64,000 nucleotides of DNA from Halopseudomonas oceani (GCF_002903165.1 NZ_PPSK01000001.1:1-64000); one strand, 5' to 3'. Shown: positions 26,547 through 36,993, counted from the first letter of the stretch. Notes: generated by a model not told the origin, from the sequence alone. Numbers and translations are program-made.

Positions 26547-27302
26547 TCAGGCGTCGGTCGGCTTGTCCGCAGCAGATGCTGCAGGAGCCGGAGCAGGTGC
26601 CGCCGAAGCAGGCGCCTTCACAGCCGGAGTTGCCTTCGGCTTGGCCGGGGCTTTCGGCTTCGCCGGCGCCCTGGGCTTGGCTGCAGCAGGCTTCGCAGCC
26701 GGCTTGGCGGCCGGTTTCGCTGCAGGCTTGGCAGCAGCCGGTTTCGCCGCCGTTTTAGCTGCGGGCTTGGCTGCAGAAGCAGCCTTGGGCTTGGCAGCCG
26801 GTTTTGCTGCCGGTTTGGCAGTGGCTTTGGCCGCGGCCGGGCTGGCCTTGGGCGCAACCTTGGTAGCCGGAGCCTTGCCAGAGGCCATGCCCTGAATCAG
26901 CTTGGTCAACTCATCGACCTTGTCATTCAGCACCTTCACTTCATCACGTGAGGGCACCCCAAGGCGGGAAACAGCACTGTTGAGACGCTTGTCGAAGGCT
27001 TCTTCCAGCTCGTTCCACTTGCCAGTCAGCTTACCCCGGGCCTTCTCGGCCTTGGACTTCGCGTCATCAAGCGGATTCTTGCTGGCTTTCGCCTTACCCT
27101 TAAGGGTATCGACCTGCTTGTCGATCTCAGCCTTGGCTTTCTTCTCGGCCGCCTCACCGTCCTTGATCAGGGTTTCAAAGAGCTTCACGCCCTCCTTCCC
27201 GACCTTGGCGTAGGCACCCAGACCTGCCAGCCAGATCTGTCGCGAATAGCTTTCGATATCCGCAACCCAACTTGGATCCTTGTCCTTCTTCTTACCCGCC
27301 AT
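26547..27302 (-). CDS. phaF: PHA granule-associated, histone-like phasin PhaF
   Basis: This 251-residue protein has two parts. Residues 1-140 form a phasin domain (IWLAGLGAYAKVGKEGVKLFETLIKDGE, then coiled-coil-prone helices), which coats PHA granules. Residues 140-251 are a lysine/proline/alanine tail built of KPAA-like repeats, resembling histone H1 and AlgP, which binds DNA. In P. putida PhaF thereby ties granules to the nucleoid for even segregation. It follows phaI by 20 bases; the two N-terminal domains are clearly paralogous. Confidence 0.95.
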   Translation of the reverse strand: MAGKKKDKDPSWVADIESYSRQIWLAGLGAYAKVGKEGVKLFETLIKDGEAAEKKAKAEIDKQVDTLKGKAKASKNPLDDAKSKAEKARGKLTGKWNELEEAFDKRLNSAVSRLGVPSRDEVKVLNDKVDELTKLIQGMASGKAPATKVAPKASPAAAKATAKPAAKPAAKPKAASAAKPAAKTAAKPAAAKPAAKPAAKPAAKPAAAKPRAPAKPKAPAKPKATPAVKAPASAAPAPAPAASAADKPTDA

Positions 27303-27322
27303 GGAGCAACTCCTCTGTGACC

Positions 27323-27733
27323 TTACTTGCTTTGCAGCGACTTGAGTGCAGCACTCAGATCATCCAGCTTAGCAGACAGCTGATCAATATCTTTCTTGCT
27401 CGGAATACCCATGCGACCCAGGGTCGAGGCAACGCGCTCGTCGAATACTTCTTCGACCTTGCTGAAACGACCGCCGGTCTTTTCCTGCACCTTCTCTTTG
27501 AAGCTCTCGATGCGGCTGTTGGCGGCTTCAACCTGGCCGGCAACCAGCTCCTTGCCCTGCTTTTCTACTGCTTCACCTTCGCTTACCAGGGTCTTGAAGT
27601 AGTCCGCACCTTCTTTACCCGCCTTGGCGTAGGCACCCAGGCCGGCCAGCCAGATCTGATGGGCGTACTTCTTCACGTCAGCAGCAAAACCAGCGGTGCT
27701 TTCTTCAATTTTCTTTGCGGTGTTCTTGGCCAT
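27323..27733 (-). CDS. phaI: PHA granule phasin PhaI
   Basis: The 136-residue phasin contains the same core as PhaF (HQIWLAGLGAYAKAGKEGADYFKTLVSEGE) without the DNA-binding tail, and ends in a helix (KDIDQLSAKLDDLSAALKSL) suited to oligomerisation. It is the first gene of phaIF, transcribed toward phaD. The 195-base region upstream should hold its promoter and a PhaD site; I could not identify either with confidence. Confidence 0.95.
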   Translation of the reverse strand: MAKNTAKKIEESTAGFAADVKKYAHQIWLAGLGAYAKAGKEGADYFKTLVSEGEAVEKQGKELVAGQVEAANSRIESFKEKVQEKTGGRFSKVEEVFDERVASTLGRMGIPSKKDIDQLSAKLDDLSAALKSLQSK

Positions 27734-27874
27734 GTTCGTAACTCCAGTTCAGTAGATTGGGATACTGCAATGGACCGGTTACCGATCCTTGGAGACGACA
27801 TTACGCAGCAAAATTAGAAAACACATACTAAAAACCGGGACCGGGCAGAACAGCCAGTCCGCAAAGGGAGGTGC

Positions 27875-27910
27875 GCAGGCTCTGGACTGGCGGTTACCGC
27901 CCGAGCCTGC
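27875..27910 (-). terminator. Hairpin downstream of the PHA-system protein gene
   Basis: GCAGGCTC pairs with GAGCCTGC, with a second inner stem GGCGG/CCGCC. It lies 19 bases after the stop codon of the gene at 27929. No T-run is present, so it is a putative terminator or message-end structure. Confidence 0.5.
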
Positions 27911-27928
27911 GACACGATGGCGCAGCGC

Positions 27929-28204
27929 TTAGCCCAGGTATTTGTCCAGCGCCTTCTGCACTTCGCTCTTCACCATGCCGGCCATCGGGGTGAGCATCAT
28001 GCCCAGATTGACCTGGACCCGCACGTCGGCGTCGGAAACGGTGATGCACCCGTCGGCACCGCTGCGCTTGAAGGTCAATTGATCACCCTGCCAGCTGCAC
28101 TTTACATCCAGCTTCTGAACCAGCTTGTCGGCCAGTTGTTGCGCGCGCTGACGCGCTTCTTCCTTGCCCAGGCTGTGTTCGCGGGTAATGTCTACTGTCG
28201 GCAT
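27929..28204 (-). CDS. Polyhydroxyalkanoic acid system family protein
   Basis: This small protein of 91 residues opens [25 protein letters not shown] and belongs to the PHA-system family found beside phaIF in Pseudomonas. It has an alpha/beta pattern like small cold-shock or polyketide-cyclase-like folds, with no catalytic motif I can see. I prefer the ATG at 28204 because a GGA lies 7-8 bases before it; an ATG four codons upstream is also possible. It is divergent from ubiE. Its role at the granule is unknown. Confidence 0.85.
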   Translation of the reverse strand: MPTVDITREHSLGKEEARQRAQQLADKLVQKLDVKCSWQGDQLTFKRSGADGCITVSDADVRVQVNLGMMLTPMAGMVKSEVQKALDKYLG

Positions 28205-28389
28205 CGGCTGTTCCATCCAGTGTTGTTATCAGGGCCCGTCAGAATGCCGTAAATGCAGCTACACGTCATCACCCCTGCCGCCAGCCGTCGCTCAACATCC
28301 GCCAACAGCTGTCCGCGGCAATTGAGCAGCGCTTCCGAGGACAAAAAGTGGTTAGAATGGGAGCGAATTTGCCAGCGCAGACGGAATCC

Positions 28390-29151
28390 ATGAGCGACCG
28401 ACACGACAGCGAAAAAACTACCCACTTCGGTTACCAGACCGTAGCCGAGTCCGAGAAAGCCCAGCGCGTCGCCGAGGTCTTTCACTCGGTAGCAGCCAAA
28501 TACGACATCATGAACGACCTGATGTCCGGTGGCATTCACCGCATCTGGAAGCGGTTTACCATCGAACTGTCCGGCGTGCGCACCGGCAACCGGGTACTCG
28601 ACATTGCCGGCGGCACCGGCGACCTGACCCGCCGCTTCGCCAAGCGCGTCGGCCCGACCGGTGAAGTCGTACTGGCCGATATCAATGCCTCCATGCTCAA
28701 GGTCGGCCGCGACCGTCTGCTCGACCTGGGCGTCGCCGGCAACGTGCGCTTCGTCCAGGCCGACGCCGAAGCACTGCCGTTCCCCGACAACTACTTCGAC
28801 TGCATCACCATCGCCTTCGGGCTGCGCAACGTTACCCACAAGGACACCGCCATCGCCTCGATGCTGCGCGTGCTCAAGCCGGGCGGACGTCTGCTGGTGC
28901 TGGAGTTCTCCAAACCCAAGAGCGAGCTGCTGTCCAAGGTCTACGATCAGTACAGCTTCAAGTTCCTTCCCCTGATGGGCAAGCTGGTGGCCAACGATGC
29001 CGAAAGCTACCGCTATCTGGCCGAGTCGATTCGCATGCACCCGGATCAGGAAACGCTCAAGGCGATGATGGAAGAAGCAGGTTTTGCCCGGGTGACCTAT
29101 CACAACATGACCGGTGGCATCGTCGCCCTGCACCGGGGCGTCAAACCCTGA
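28390..29151 (+). CDS. ubiE: Ubiquinone/menaquinone methyltransferase UbiE
   Basis: The 253-residue SAM-dependent C-methyltransferase acts on the benzoquinol ring in ubiquinone synthesis. The SAM-binding [20 protein letters not shown] lies near residue 68, and [17 protein letters not shown] and [17 protein letters not shown] are UbiE signatures. The start is the ATG giving [16 protein letters not shown]. Its stop overlaps the ubiJ start (TGATG), so ubiE-ubiJ-ubiB is translationally coupled. Confidence 0.96.
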   Translation: MSDRHDSEKTTHFGYQTVAESEKAQRVAEVFHSVAAKYDIMNDLMSGGIHRIWKRFTIELSGVRTGNRVLDIAGGTGDLTRRFAKRVGPTGEVVLADINASMLKVGRDRLLDLGVAGNVRFVQADAEALPFPDNYFDCITIAFGLRNVTHKDTAIASMLRVLKPGGRLLVLEFSKPKSELLSKVYDQYSFKFLPLMGKLVANDAESYRYLAESIRMHPDQETLKAMMEEAGFARVTYHNMTGGIVALHRGVKP

Positions 29152-29774
29152 TGTTGCCGGCCGCACTGCTCAAGGCCGCAGAGCGCAGCATTGCTGCAGC
29201 GCTGGCCCGTGACAGTGTCACCGCCAGACGGCTCGGTGCGCTGCAGGGCAAATGTGTGCTGATCTCGGCCCGCGACCCGGAATGGCAACTCTGGCTGCTA
29301 CCCGCCGAGGGTGAGATTGCCCTGCGCACCGCCAGCGAACTGCCCGCCGACTGCGAACTACACGCTCCCAGCAGCCTGCTTGCACGCCTGCTGATCAGCA
29401 GCGACCGCAAAGCGGTGCTGCAGGATCCGGACGTCGAGCTGGTCGGTGACAGCCAGGTCCTGGTCACGCTGCAGAACATCATGGCCGACTTGCAGCTCGA
29501 CGGCGAGGCCGAGCTGGCTCGCTGGTTCGGCCCGGTTGCCGGTCACGCCATTGGCAGCGCGCTGCGTCGCAGCCACCAATGGGGCCGCGAAAGCCGTGAC
29601 AGCCTGCGTCAAACCCTGGCCGAGTACCTGACTGAAGAAAGCCGCCAGCTGGTTGGCCAGGCCGAGGCCCGCGCCCGCGCCGAACAGCTGCACGCACTGC
29701 GCCTGCAACTCGACCGACTGGAAGCCCGGGTCGCGCTGCTCACCCCTACTGCACCGGACTCGCCCGACGCATGA
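29151..29774 (+). CDS. ubiJ: Ubiquinone biosynthesis accessory factor UbiJ
   Basis: This 207-residue protein has an N-terminal SCP2-like lipid-binding domain (about residues 15-120) and a C-terminal coiled coil ([26 protein letters not shown]). UbiJ pairs with UbiK and helps assemble the soluble Ubi enzyme complex that carries the hydrophobic intermediates. It overlaps ubiE and ubiB by a few bases on each side, as in other gammaproteobacteria. Confidence 0.92.
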   Translation: MLPAALLKAAERSIAAALARDSVTARRLGALQGKCVLISARDPEWQLWLLPAEGEIALRTASELPADCELHAPSSLLARLLISSDRKAVLQDPDVELVGDSQVLVTLQNIMADLQLDGEAELARWFGPVAGHAIGSALRRSHQWGRESRDSLRQTLAEYLTEESRQLVGQAEARARAEQLHALRLQLDRLEARVALLTPTAPDSPDA

Positions 29775-31369
29775 GACTGACCGCCTTTTCGCGCCTGTTG
29801 CGCATTCTGCATATCTTCGCCCGCTACCGCCTCGATCAGATCCTGCTGGCGTTACCGCTACCCTGGCTGGCGCGCCTGGCCCTACAACTCGGCCCGTGGC
29901 GACTGCGCCCCGCCCCGCGCGACCTGAGCCGCGGCGCACGGCTGCGCAAGGCCTGTGAAGACCTCGGCCCGGTGTTCATCAAGTTCGGCCAGATCCTGTC
30001 TACCCGCCGTGACCTGTTACCCGACGACATTGCCCTGGAGCTGGCGCATCTGCAGGACAAGGTGCCGCCATTCCCGGGTCCCAAGGCCAGAGCGCGAATT
30101 GAGGAGCAGCTGGGCGAGCGCATTGAGGATGTCTTCGCCGAGTTCAGTGATCAGCCGCTGGCCTCCGCCTCGGTCGCCCAGGTCCACGCCGCACGCCTGA
30201 AGGACGGTACCGAAGTGGTGGTCAAGGTGATTCGTCCCGGTATCGGCGAAACCATCGACCAGGACATCCAATGGTTGTTTCTTGCCGCCCGCACGCTAGA
30301 ACGGCTATCTACCGAAGGCCGTCGCCTGCGCCCGGTCGAGGTCGTCGAAGACTATGAGCGCACCATCTTCGACGAGCTGGACCTGTACCGTGAAGCCGCC
30401 AATGCCTCCCAGCTACGCCGCAACTTCGAAGGCTCGGACCTGCTCTACATTCCGCGCATCTACTGGGACTGGTGCCGCCACAAGGTGCTGGTGATGGAGC
30501 GTATCGACGGCATCCCGGTCACCGACCTGGCCACCCTCGCAGACCAGCGCACAGACATGAAGAAGCTGGCCGAGCGCGGCGTCGAGATCTTTTTCACCCA
30601 GGTGTTCCGCGACAGTTTTTTCCATGCAGACATGCACCCGGGCAACATTTTTATCTCCCGCAAGCACCCGTGGGAGCCGCAGTACATCGCCATCGACTTC
30701 GGCATCGTCGGCAGCCTGACGCCCGAAGACCAGAGCTATCTGGCGCGCAACCTGATGGCCTTCTTCAAGCGTGACTACCGCCGCGTCGCCCAGCTGCATA
30801 TCGATTCGGGCTGGGTGCCAGCCGACACCCGGGTCAACGAGTTCGAAGCAGCCATTCGCAGTGTCTGCGAACCGATCTTCGAGCGCCCGCTGAAAGACAT
30901 CTCCTTCGGCCAGCTGCTGCTACGCCTGTTCCAGACCGCGCGCCGCTTCAACATGGAAGTCCAGCCGCAGCTGGTGCTGCTGCAAAAAACCCTGCTCAAC
31001 ATCGAAGGCCTGGGGCGTCAGCTCTATCCCGAGCTGGACCTGTGGAACACCGGCCAGCCGTATCTGGAACGCTGGATGCGTGAGCGCATGCTGCCGCAGA
31101 ACCAGATGAAGAACTGGCAGCAACACCTCGAACGCGTACCCGCACTGATCGACACCGCCCATCAGGCGCTGGATAATCTGGCCAAGGCACCATTGCAGGC
31201 CCGAGCGGAGCGGCGTCCACGCTGGCCATTGCAGCTGGCCGGTATCGCCCTGCTGGTGTTTGGTGCCAGCGCCCTGGGTGGCAGCGACCCGGCGCTCTGG
31301 ATCAACGCCGCGCCGGCCCAATGGGGCCTGATTGCACTCGGCGGCTGGCTTATTCTGCGCCGCGGATAG
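29771..31369 (+). CDS. ubiB: Ubiquinone biosynthesis atypical kinase/ATPase UbiB
   Basis: The 532-residue protein of the ABC1/ADCK family has the [14 protein letters not shown] (KxGQ) motif near residue 76, the alanine-rich nucleotide loop [21 protein letters not shown] as catalytic loop and AIDFGIVG as the DFG equivalent. Two hydrophobic stretches end the protein (about 482-530), anchoring it in the inner membrane. It is needed for ubiquinone synthesis, probably by moving lipid precursors. It overlaps ubiJ as ATGA. Confidence 0.95.
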   Translation: MRLTAFSRLLRILHIFARYRLDQILLALPLPWLARLALQLGPWRLRPAPRDLSRGARLRKACEDLGPVFIKFGQILSTRRDLLPDDIALELAHLQDKVPPFPGPKARARIEEQLGERIEDVFAEFSDQPLASASVAQVHAARLKDGTEVVVKVIRPGIGETIDQDIQWLFLAARTLERLSTEGRRLRPVEVVEDYERTIFDELDLYREAANASQLRRNFEGSDLLYIPRIYWDWCRHKVLVMERIDGIPVTDLATLADQRTDMKKLAERGVEIFFTQVFRDSFFHADMHPGNIFISRKHPWEPQYIAIDFGIVGSLTPEDQSYLARNLMAFFKRDYRRVAQLHIDSGWVPADTRVNEFEAAIRSVCEPIFERPLKDISFGQLLLRLFQTARRFNMEVQPQLVLLQKTLLNIEGLGRQLYPELDLWNTGQPYLERWMRERMLPQNQMKNWQQHLERVPALIDTAHQALDNLAKAPLQARAERRPRWPLQLAGIALLVFGASALGGSDPALWINAAPAQWGLIALGGWLILRRG

Positions 31370-31423
31370 TCAGCCCCCGTCATAACTGGCACACTTGCGA
31401 CATTCAACGAAAGACGACCCGCC

Positions 31424-31840
31424 ATGACCGACTCGACCTCCGCCAGCAACTGGCTCGACAGCATCCACTGGGATGCAGACGGACTAATTCCCGCCATCGC
31501 CCAGGACGTGCACACCCAGCGCATTCTGATGATGGCCTGGATGAACCGCGAAGCACTCGAGTTGACCGTACAGGAAGGCCGGGGCATTTACTGGTCGCGT
31601 TCGCGTCAGCGCCTGTGGCGCAAGGGCGAGGAGTCCGGCAACGTGCAGAAGCTGCACGAACTGCGGCTGGACTGCGATGCCGATGTGATCATTCTGCAGG
31701 TCGAACAGATCGGCGGGATCGCCTGTCACACCGGCCGCGAGAGTTGTTTCTACCGGGTTCTGAAGGACGGCCAGTGGCAGACCGTCGACGCCGTCATCAA
31801 GGATCCGAAAACGTTATACGAGCACCCAAAACATGTCTGA
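31424..31840 (+). CDS. hisI: Phosphoribosyl-AMP cyclohydrolase HisI
   Basis: This 138-residue enzyme carries out the third step of histidine synthesis. It shows the metal-binding [15 protein letters not shown] and [11 protein letters not shown] segments and the conserved [10 protein letters not shown] and [14 protein letters not shown]. Here HisI and HisE are separate genes, as in Pseudomonas, not the fused form of enterics. Its stop lies within hisE (8-base overlap). Confidence 0.96.
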   Translation: MTDSTSASNWLDSIHWDADGLIPAIAQDVHTQRILMMAWMNREALELTVQEGRGIYWSRSRQRLWRKGEESGNVQKLHELRLDCDADVIILQVEQIGGIACHTGRESCFYRVLKDGQWQTVDAVIKDPKTLYEHPKHV

Positions 31841-32162
31841 CACCCTGAGCCAACTGGCCGCCGTACTGGAGCAACGCAAGCAGGCGTCTGCCGACACCTC
31901 CTACGTTGCCAGCCTGCACGCCAAGGGCCTGAACAAGATTCTCGAAAAGGTTGGTGAAGAGTGCACTGAGACACTGCTAGCCGCCAAGGATTGTCAGCAT
32001 AGCGAGGACAAGTCCGACCTGATCTACGAGACCGCTGACCTGTGGTTCCATTCGCTGGTCATGCTCAGTCATCTCGGTCTCGGTCCGGACGACATCCTGA
32101 ACGAATTGGCACGCCGCTTCGACCTGTCCGGTCTGGAAGAAAAGGCGTCCCGCGGCAAATAA
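31833..32162 (+). CDS. hisE: Phosphoribosyl-ATP pyrophosphatase HisE
   Basis: The 109-residue enzyme catalyses the second step of histidine synthesis. The MazG-like helical core shows [19 protein letters not shown] and [17 protein letters not shown], whose acidic residues bind magnesium. It overlaps hisI, giving coupled production of two sequential steps, and is followed after 27 bases by tatA. Confidence 0.95.
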   Translation: MSDTLSQLAAVLEQRKQASADTSYVASLHAKGLNKILEKVGEECTETLLAAKDCQHSEDKSDLIYETADLWFHSLVMLSHLGLGPDDILNELARRFDLSGLEEKASRGK

Positions 32163-32189
32163 ACTGGGCAATAGGCCCCGGAGGCAAAA

Positions 32190-32420
32190 ATGGGTTTTGG
32201 TGGCATTAGTCTGTGGCAACTGCTGATCGTACTGGTCATCGTGGTACTGCTGTTTGGTACCAAGCGTCTGAAAAACATCGGCGGCGATCTCGGTGGCGCG
32301 ATCAAGGGCTTCCGCAAGGCGATGAACGATGAGGACAAGCCCTCGGTCGAAAGCAAGCCGGGAGAAACGCTCGACGCCAAGTCCGAAGAGCACAAGCAGG
32401 ACTCCCAGTCCAAGCCGTAA
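32190..32420 (+). CDS. tatA: Twin-arginine translocase subunit TatA
   Basis: The 76-residue protein starts [35 protein letters not shown]: one short membrane helix, the conserved FGTKRL hinge and an amphipathic helix, then a polar tail. TatA multimers form the passage for folded proteins carrying RR signal peptides. It begins a tatABC unit. Confidence 0.96.
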   Translation: MGFGGISLWQLLIVLVIVVLLFGTKRLKNIGGDLGGAIKGFRKAMNDEDKPSVESKPGETLDAKSEEHKQDSQSKP

Positions 32421-32441
32421 TCCGCCGACAGGTCCCGTCTC

Positions 32442-32816
32442 ATGTTCGACATCGGCTTCATGGAAATGCTGGTGGTGGCGGTCATCGCCCTGCTGGTACT
32501 CGGCCCCGAGCGGCTGCCCGGCGCCATCCGCACCGTCAGCCTGACCGTAGGCCGGATCAAGCGTGGCTTCTCAGAAGTGCGCAGCCAGGTCGAGCGTGAG
32601 ATCGGCGCGGACGAGATTCGTCAGCAACTGCACAACGAACGCATCCTCGCCGAGCTGGAAAAACAGGGCCTGAACGCTGGCAGCCCAAGCAATCAAACCC
32701 CGACCGCCAGCGGTAACAAGCCCGTCACACAGCCGTCGCAAACTGGCCCGACCGCCGATGAACCCAGCGCCGAGCCCGTCAATGAGCAGCAAGACACCCG
32801 CCATGAGCAACCCTGA
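32442..32816 (+). CDS. tatB: Twin-arginine translocase subunit TatB
   Basis: This 124-residue protein starts [26 protein letters not shown], with the TatB-type short helix and the GPERLPG hinge. An amphipathic helix follows, then a variable Pro/Thr-rich tail. TatB with TatC receives twin-arginine signal peptides. Its 3' end overlaps tatC by 14 bases. Confidence 0.95.
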   Translation: MFDIGFMEMLVVAVIALLVLGPERLPGAIRTVSLTVGRIKRGFSEVRSQVEREIGADEIRQQLHNERILAELEKQGLNAGSPSNQTPTASGNKPVTQPSQTGPTADEPSAEPVNEQQDTRHEQP

Positions 32817-33579
32817 ACTGCCACCCGCGAAGCCGGCCGGTGACATGCCGCTGGTCGCGCACCTGACCGAGCTGCGCTCGCGTCTGCTGCGTATCGTCTT
32901 GATCTGGCTGCTGATCTTTGCCGGCCTGTTCTACTTCGCCAACGACATCTACGCGTTCATTTCCGAGCCGCTGCGTGCGCTGATGCCGCCCGGCACCAGC
33001 ATGATCGCAACCGACGTCGCCTCACCGTTTCTGACCCCGTTCAAGCTGACCCTGATTAGCGCGCTGTTCGTCGCCATGCCGTTCGTCCTGCATCAGATCT
33101 GGGGCTTTATCGCTCCCGGGCTGTACAAGCACGAAAAGCGCATTGCCATCCCGCTGCTGGTATCGAGCATCTTGCTGTTCTACAGCGGCATGGCGTTTGC
33201 CTACTTTGTGGTGTTCCCACTGGTGTTCGGCTTCTTCACCAGCGCTGCGCCGGATGGTGTGGCGGTGATGACCGATATCAACAGCTATCTGGACTTCGTG
33301 CTGACCCTGTTCATGGCTTTCGGCCTGTCGTTCGAGATTCCGGTCGCCACCGTGCTGCTGGTACTGGTGGGCATCGTCGACGTGCAGAGCCTGAGCAAGG
33401 CCCGCCCCTACGTGGTGGTCGGTTGCTTTACCGTCGGCATGGTGCTGACCCCGCCGGACGTGATCTCCCAGACCCTGTTGGCGCTGCCGATGTGGCTGCT
33501 GTATGAAGTCGGCATTCTGTTCAGCCGCCTAGTCCGCCCGCGTACACCGGAAGAGCAGCAGGACAACCCGCAGGGATGA
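32803..33579 (+). CDS. tatC: Twin-arginine translocase subunit TatC
   Basis: The 258-residue membrane protein has six predicted helices and the conserved [15 protein letters not shown] near the N terminus, [17 protein letters not shown] in the second region and [14 protein letters not shown]. TatC recognises the twin-arginine motif. The start ATG at 32803 opens [18 protein letters not shown], inside the end of tatB. rsmE begins at the TatC stop codon. Confidence 0.96.
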   Translation: MSNPELPPAKPAGDMPLVAHLTELRSRLLRIVLIWLLIFAGLFYFANDIYAFISEPLRALMPPGTSMIATDVASPFLTPFKLTLISALFVAMPFVLHQIWGFIAPGLYKHEKRIAIPLLVSSILLFYSGMAFAYFVVFPLVFGFFTSAAPDGVAVMTDINSYLDFVLTLFMAFGLSFEIPVATVLLVLVGIVDVQSLSKARPYVVVGCFTVGMVLTPPDVISQTLLALPMWLLYEVGILFSRLVRPRTPEEQQDNPQG

Positions 33580-34283
33580 ACCTGCTGCTGCTTGAAGAGA
33601 CTGATTTCATCGACGCGGACCATGTTCGCCTGAGCGGTCGCCGCCTGGCCCACATGCTGGACATCCAGCAGGTCAGCGTTGGCGACACCTTGCGTGTTGG
33701 CCGCATCGGCGGTCTGATGGGTCGAGGCACCGTTCTGGAGCTGGACAACGGCAGCGCGCTGCTGGCCGTCGACTTAAGCGAGTCGCCACCAGCCAAGTTG
33801 CCGCTTACCCTGCTGCTGGCCATGCCCCGTCCGAAGATGTTCCGCCGTATTCTGCAGCACTGCGCCACCCTCGGCGTACCCGAGATCATCCTGCTCAACA
33901 GCGTGCGCGTGGAAAAGAGCTTCTGGCAGACGCCGTTTCTGCAGCCAGAAGTGGTGCGCGAGAACCTGCTGCTGGGCCTGGAGCAGGCACGCGACACTGT
34001 GCTACCGACGGTGCGTATCGAAAAGCGCTTCAAACCCTTCGTTGAAGACAGCCTGCCCGGCATCATCGACGACCGACTCGCGCTGGTCGCCCACCCCGGA
34101 GACTACCCCGCCTGCCCACGCGGTATCGACCAGCCACTGACCCTGGCTATCGGGCCTGAAGGCGGTTGGATTCCCTACGAAGTCGACAAACTGATCGAGG
34201 CCGGCATGCAGCCGGTGCAGCTGGGTGAACGTATCCTGCGGGTTGAAACCGCTGTGACAGCATTGCTCGCCCGATTGTTCTGA
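33576..34283 (+). CDS. rsmE: 16S rRNA m3U1498 methyltransferase RsmE
   Basis: The 235-residue SPOUT-class methyltransferase modifies U1498 of 16S rRNA. An N-terminal PUA-like domain (to about 70) is followed by the knotted SAM-binding core with [17 protein letters not shown] and [16 protein letters not shown]. It overlaps the tatC stop by four bases and closes the conserved block. Confidence 0.94.
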   Translation: MNLLLLEETDFIDADHVRLSGRRLAHMLDIQQVSVGDTLRVGRIGGLMGRGTVLELDNGSALLAVDLSESPPAKLPLTLLLAMPRPKMFRRILQHCATLGVPEIILLNSVRVEKSFWQTPFLQPEVVRENLLLGLEQARDTVLPTVRIEKRFKPFVEDSLPGIIDDRLALVAHPGDYPACPRGIDQPLTLAIGPEGGWIPYEVDKLIEAGMQPVQLGERILRVETAVTALLARLF

Positions 34284-34495
34284 CACCTGGTTTCGCCAGG
34301 CCATAACGACAATCGGCCGGAACCGTCTAGGAGCATTGGGCGTTATATGACTGGGGGCTTTTACGTTACCCCGCGCGAGCTTATCCTCACAGCAGGGCCA
34401 GGCCGATCATTCTGACCGCTCTATCCCGACCGACAACAACAAGAGCCCATGCCCCTAAGCCGAGACAAGTCTGGGCCTGACAAGGAGTCCCCCGA

Positions 34496-34840
34496 ATGGA
34501 CAGATTCGCACTGCCACCTGCTGCCCGACTGCTCAACAACATCCTGATTTTTTTCCAGGGCACCTGCACCCTGATCGCGCTGACCGCCATATTCGTCTAC
34601 CCCCTCGCCGCTATCGCCCTGGTTATAAGCGCGGCAATCACAGCGGGCCTCTGGTTCAAACATCCATTCGCCTACGCGGCGGTCATGGTCAGCTCCTTCA
34701 TCGCCATCATCATCTGCCTGAGAAACAATGACTTGGTTGCGGTCGGCGCGGGCGTACTCAACGTCTTGCTTGCGCTCTATATCCGACTCAATCTGCACGA
34801 GCTGAGAGCCTCCTCCGAGGCCGACACCAAACCGGAGTAG
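34496..34840 (+). CDS. Small membrane protein of unknown function
   Basis: I do not recognise this 114-residue protein. It shows about four hydrophobic segments (LLNNILIFFQGTCTLIALTAIFV, YPLAAIALVISAAITAGLW, YAAVMVSSFIAIIICL, VGAGVLNVLLALYI) and an acidic C-terminal tail, so it is an integral membrane protein. CAAGGAG lies nine bases before the ATG. It stands alone between rsmE and a lipoprotein gene. Confidence 0.65.
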   Translation: MDRFALPPAARLLNNILIFFQGTCTLIALTAIFVYPLAAIALVISAAITAGLWFKHPFAYAAVMVSSFIAIIICLRNNDLVAVGAGVLNVLLALYIRLNLHELRASSEADTKPE

Positions 34841-35085
34841 TCGCAGCGCGGCATACTCAACAGCGCGTTGCGCTGCAGATTTAGCCTCAAGCCTTGGCCG
34901 AGGCACTGCGCTGCATTATTCTGTTGGCCGGGCAAGGGACTGCCAGCTGCTTCACCTTCGCGTTATCTTCGCTGACTTCCCCATGACATCAGTCGAGCCG
35001 CGCTAAGCGCGTCAGGCCGGTGCACGCTTGCGCCTGTGCCCAGGCAAACCGATCGGTACCTGTCCAATAAAAACCAAGAAGAATA

Positions 35086-35646
35086 ATGAAGATGAAATTA
35101 CCTGCACTGACCATCGCCGCGTCGATCCTCCTGACCTCCGGCTGCGCGGGCTTTAAGGCCAACGACCTCCCTACCGTGAGCAACGCCAGCTACTCGGTTC
35201 AAAACGAGAAACCCGTAAAAGTATTCAGCACCTGGCAAGCCCGCGCGGGAAGTAACGTTCCCAAGGGCCACTTTGACTCTGCCATCCGTAGCTCAGGCTG
35301 CTGCGAAATCGTGGATAGCGCTGAGCAGGCCGATGTTATCGTCAACGGCGTGGTGGTTGTCGAAGGCACTCCTGGCGCAGGCATCTTGGGGATGATCTCG
35401 GGCTTTACCTTCGGAGTCATACCCGCGTGGGCCACCCAGGATCTTAGTCTGCGGGTAACCGCTACCGAATCCGAGCAACAGCACAGATATACCCTGTCAG
35501 ACTCAGCTACTCTGGTGATATGGCTACCAATGCTGCTGGTGATGCCATTTCGCGACAACCCGCTCAACATTGAGCAGGAGGTCACTCAGAATACTTACCG
35601 CACCCTGGTCGCCCGAATGAAAAATGACGGTCTGCTGAGCAACTGA
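35086..35646 (+). CDS. Hypothetical lipoprotein
   Basis: The 186-residue protein has a lipoprotein signal (KLPALTIAASILLTSGC), with the lipidated Cys near residue 20. The mature part is mixed alpha/beta with two hydrophobic glycine-rich stretches (GILGMISGFTFGVIPAW and LVIWLPMLLVMPF), so it may associate with the membrane beyond its lipid anchor. An ATG two codons downstream is an equally good start. No family function recognised. It is the first of a cluster of small lipoprotein genes. Confidence 0.72.
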   Translation: MKMKLPALTIAASILLTSGCAGFKANDLPTVSNASYSVQNEKPVKVFSTWQARAGSNVPKGHFDSAIRSSGCCEIVDSAEQADVIVNGVVVVEGTPGAGILGMISGFTFGVIPAWATQDLSLRVTATESEQQHRYTLSDSATLVIWLPMLLVMPFRDNPLNIEQEVTQNTYRTLVARMKNDGLLSN

Positions 35647-35709
35647 GTCCAGACGTGTGGGCAGAACCTCACGTGTGCACTGTCCACACTCCGTGCCCGA
35701 GGAGCAAAT

Positions 35710-36165
35710 ATGAAACACGTCGCCGCGGGGATGGCCCTGCTGCTGTCCGCCTGCGCCACTGGCGTCACCCAAACACCCCTTGAAACGGCGCTTGTCGCTC
35801 AGTTCGGTGAAGATATTCCAGAACATCAACGCGTGCTCATCGACCTCAACGGTGACGGTTTTAACGATGCGTTGATCTATGCCCAGGGGCCTGACTGGTG
35901 CGGCTCGGCAGGCTGCACGCTATTCGTCTACAAGGGTGGAGCCAAGGGTTTCTCACTGCTATCGAGAAGTACGGTGGTGCAATTACCGCTGGTGGTGTCT
36001 GCGCAGAGAAGCGCGGGCTGGAACGACCTGATAGTGCACGCCAGGGGGCAGGGGCAAGTGGTGCTCCGAGCCACGGCCGAAGGCTACCCACTCAATCCGT
36101 CGCTGCAGCCGTCGGCGTCAGCGCACGACCTGCAGGACAGCCGGGCTCTGCTCGACTACAACTAG
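35710..36165 (+). CDS. Hypothetical lipoprotein with an EF-hand-like repeat
   Basis: This 151-residue protein starts MKHVAAGMALLLSAC, a short lipoprotein signal with Cys15 as the anchor. Residues 44-52 read DLNGDGFND, the FG-GAP/EF-hand-type calcium loop, and DWCGSAGC suggests a small disulfide. GAGGAGC precedes the start. It follows the previous lipoprotein by 63 bases. The mature domain resembles VCBS/FG-GAP single modules; function unknown. Confidence 0.7.
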   Translation: MKHVAAGMALLLSACATGVTQTPLETALVAQFGEDIPEHQRVLIDLNGDGFNDALIYAQGPDWCGSAGCTLFVYKGGAKGFSLLSRSTVVQLPLVVSAQRSAGWNDLIVHARGQGQVVLRATAEGYPLNPSLQPSASAHDLQDSRALLDYN

Positions 36166-36955
36166 CCCAGCGCCCGAACCAGCATCGATACCAGCTCAGT
36201 CTGCTTGCGGTAACCGTTCTTGCCGAGCAGGTTCTTGATGTGCTGACGGGCAGTATGTATCGAGATAAAGCGCTTTTTGGCGATATCGTTGGCACTCAGC
36301 CCCTGAATCGGGTCGCCCGCCACCGCCGCTTCGGCCGGCGTGCAATCAAATAGCTGTTGCAGTCGCGGCTGATGACTGCCAAAGCTGAACAGCTCAACCA
36401 GCACACCGTTGTTCTCAGCGCGCTCCGCGATCAGCGGTGTGAGACAAAGCGCAATGCGTTCATCACCAGCGTTGACGAACAGCGTTCGGGTAGCCAGTTT
36501 GCTCTGATGGGAGTGAACGATGCAGGTGCTTATTGCCGCGCTCAACTTGCGCGCCAGCGCACGGTCACGGTTTTGCAGGCGCTGGTCACCATCCATGTAA
36601 AGTACGCCGCTGCGCGCCAGTAGCGTCTCTGCGGCGGCGTTGGCCTGAGCGCGGCAGCTGCACGTAACAACTGATCGCCTCATCGCGCTCGGGCAGGTCG
36701 CTGTTCATGTACCAGTCTTCAACCCCCCTCCGGGTAGCCGAAGGTCCAGCCGTAAATCAACCGCTGCGGTGCCTGAGAAACCCCGAGAATACCGCCCTGC
36801 AGGGCCTTGAAGTGCTCGCGAAATGCAACAAAGAAAGGGGCGAAGCCCCCGCTGTCGTGCAGACAACGGTAGAGAATGCTGACCAGATTGTTATAGGCCT
36901 GCAATCCCTCCTCTCTGAGCACGGGAGCTGACAGGTCGACGCTCTGATTTGGCAT
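36162..36955 (-). pseudogene. Broken LuxR-type regulator gene
   Basis: Three pieces of one regulator lie in three frames on the minus strand. The N-terminal piece (36955-36719) reads VSILYRCLHDSGGFAPF and ends at a stop just after a run of six C (36723-36728, G on the coding strand). Skipping one base continues as EGVEDWYMNSDLPERDEAI, which is plausible protein. A second change of frame near 36655 leads to ANAAAETLLARSGVLYMDGD and a LuxR helix-turn-helix (GLSANDIAKKRFISIHTARQHIKNLLGK). The central segment is shorter than in intact relatives. An assembly error could explain one shift but not both. Confidence 0.7.
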
Positions 36956-36993
36956 ATTTCGACCAATCCGCCTTACGTTGCGGTACGAGCGGG

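Noticed and set aside
26618-26857. Repetitive GC-rich tract resembling a repeat array
   Set aside because: It is the coding sequence of the KPAA tail of PhaF; the units are irregular and in frame, not a CRISPR or satellite.
35861-36353. Open frames overlapping the lipoprotein gene at 35710 and the broken regulator
   Set aside because: They lack signal peptides, ribosome sites and recognisable domains, and overlap better-supported features.
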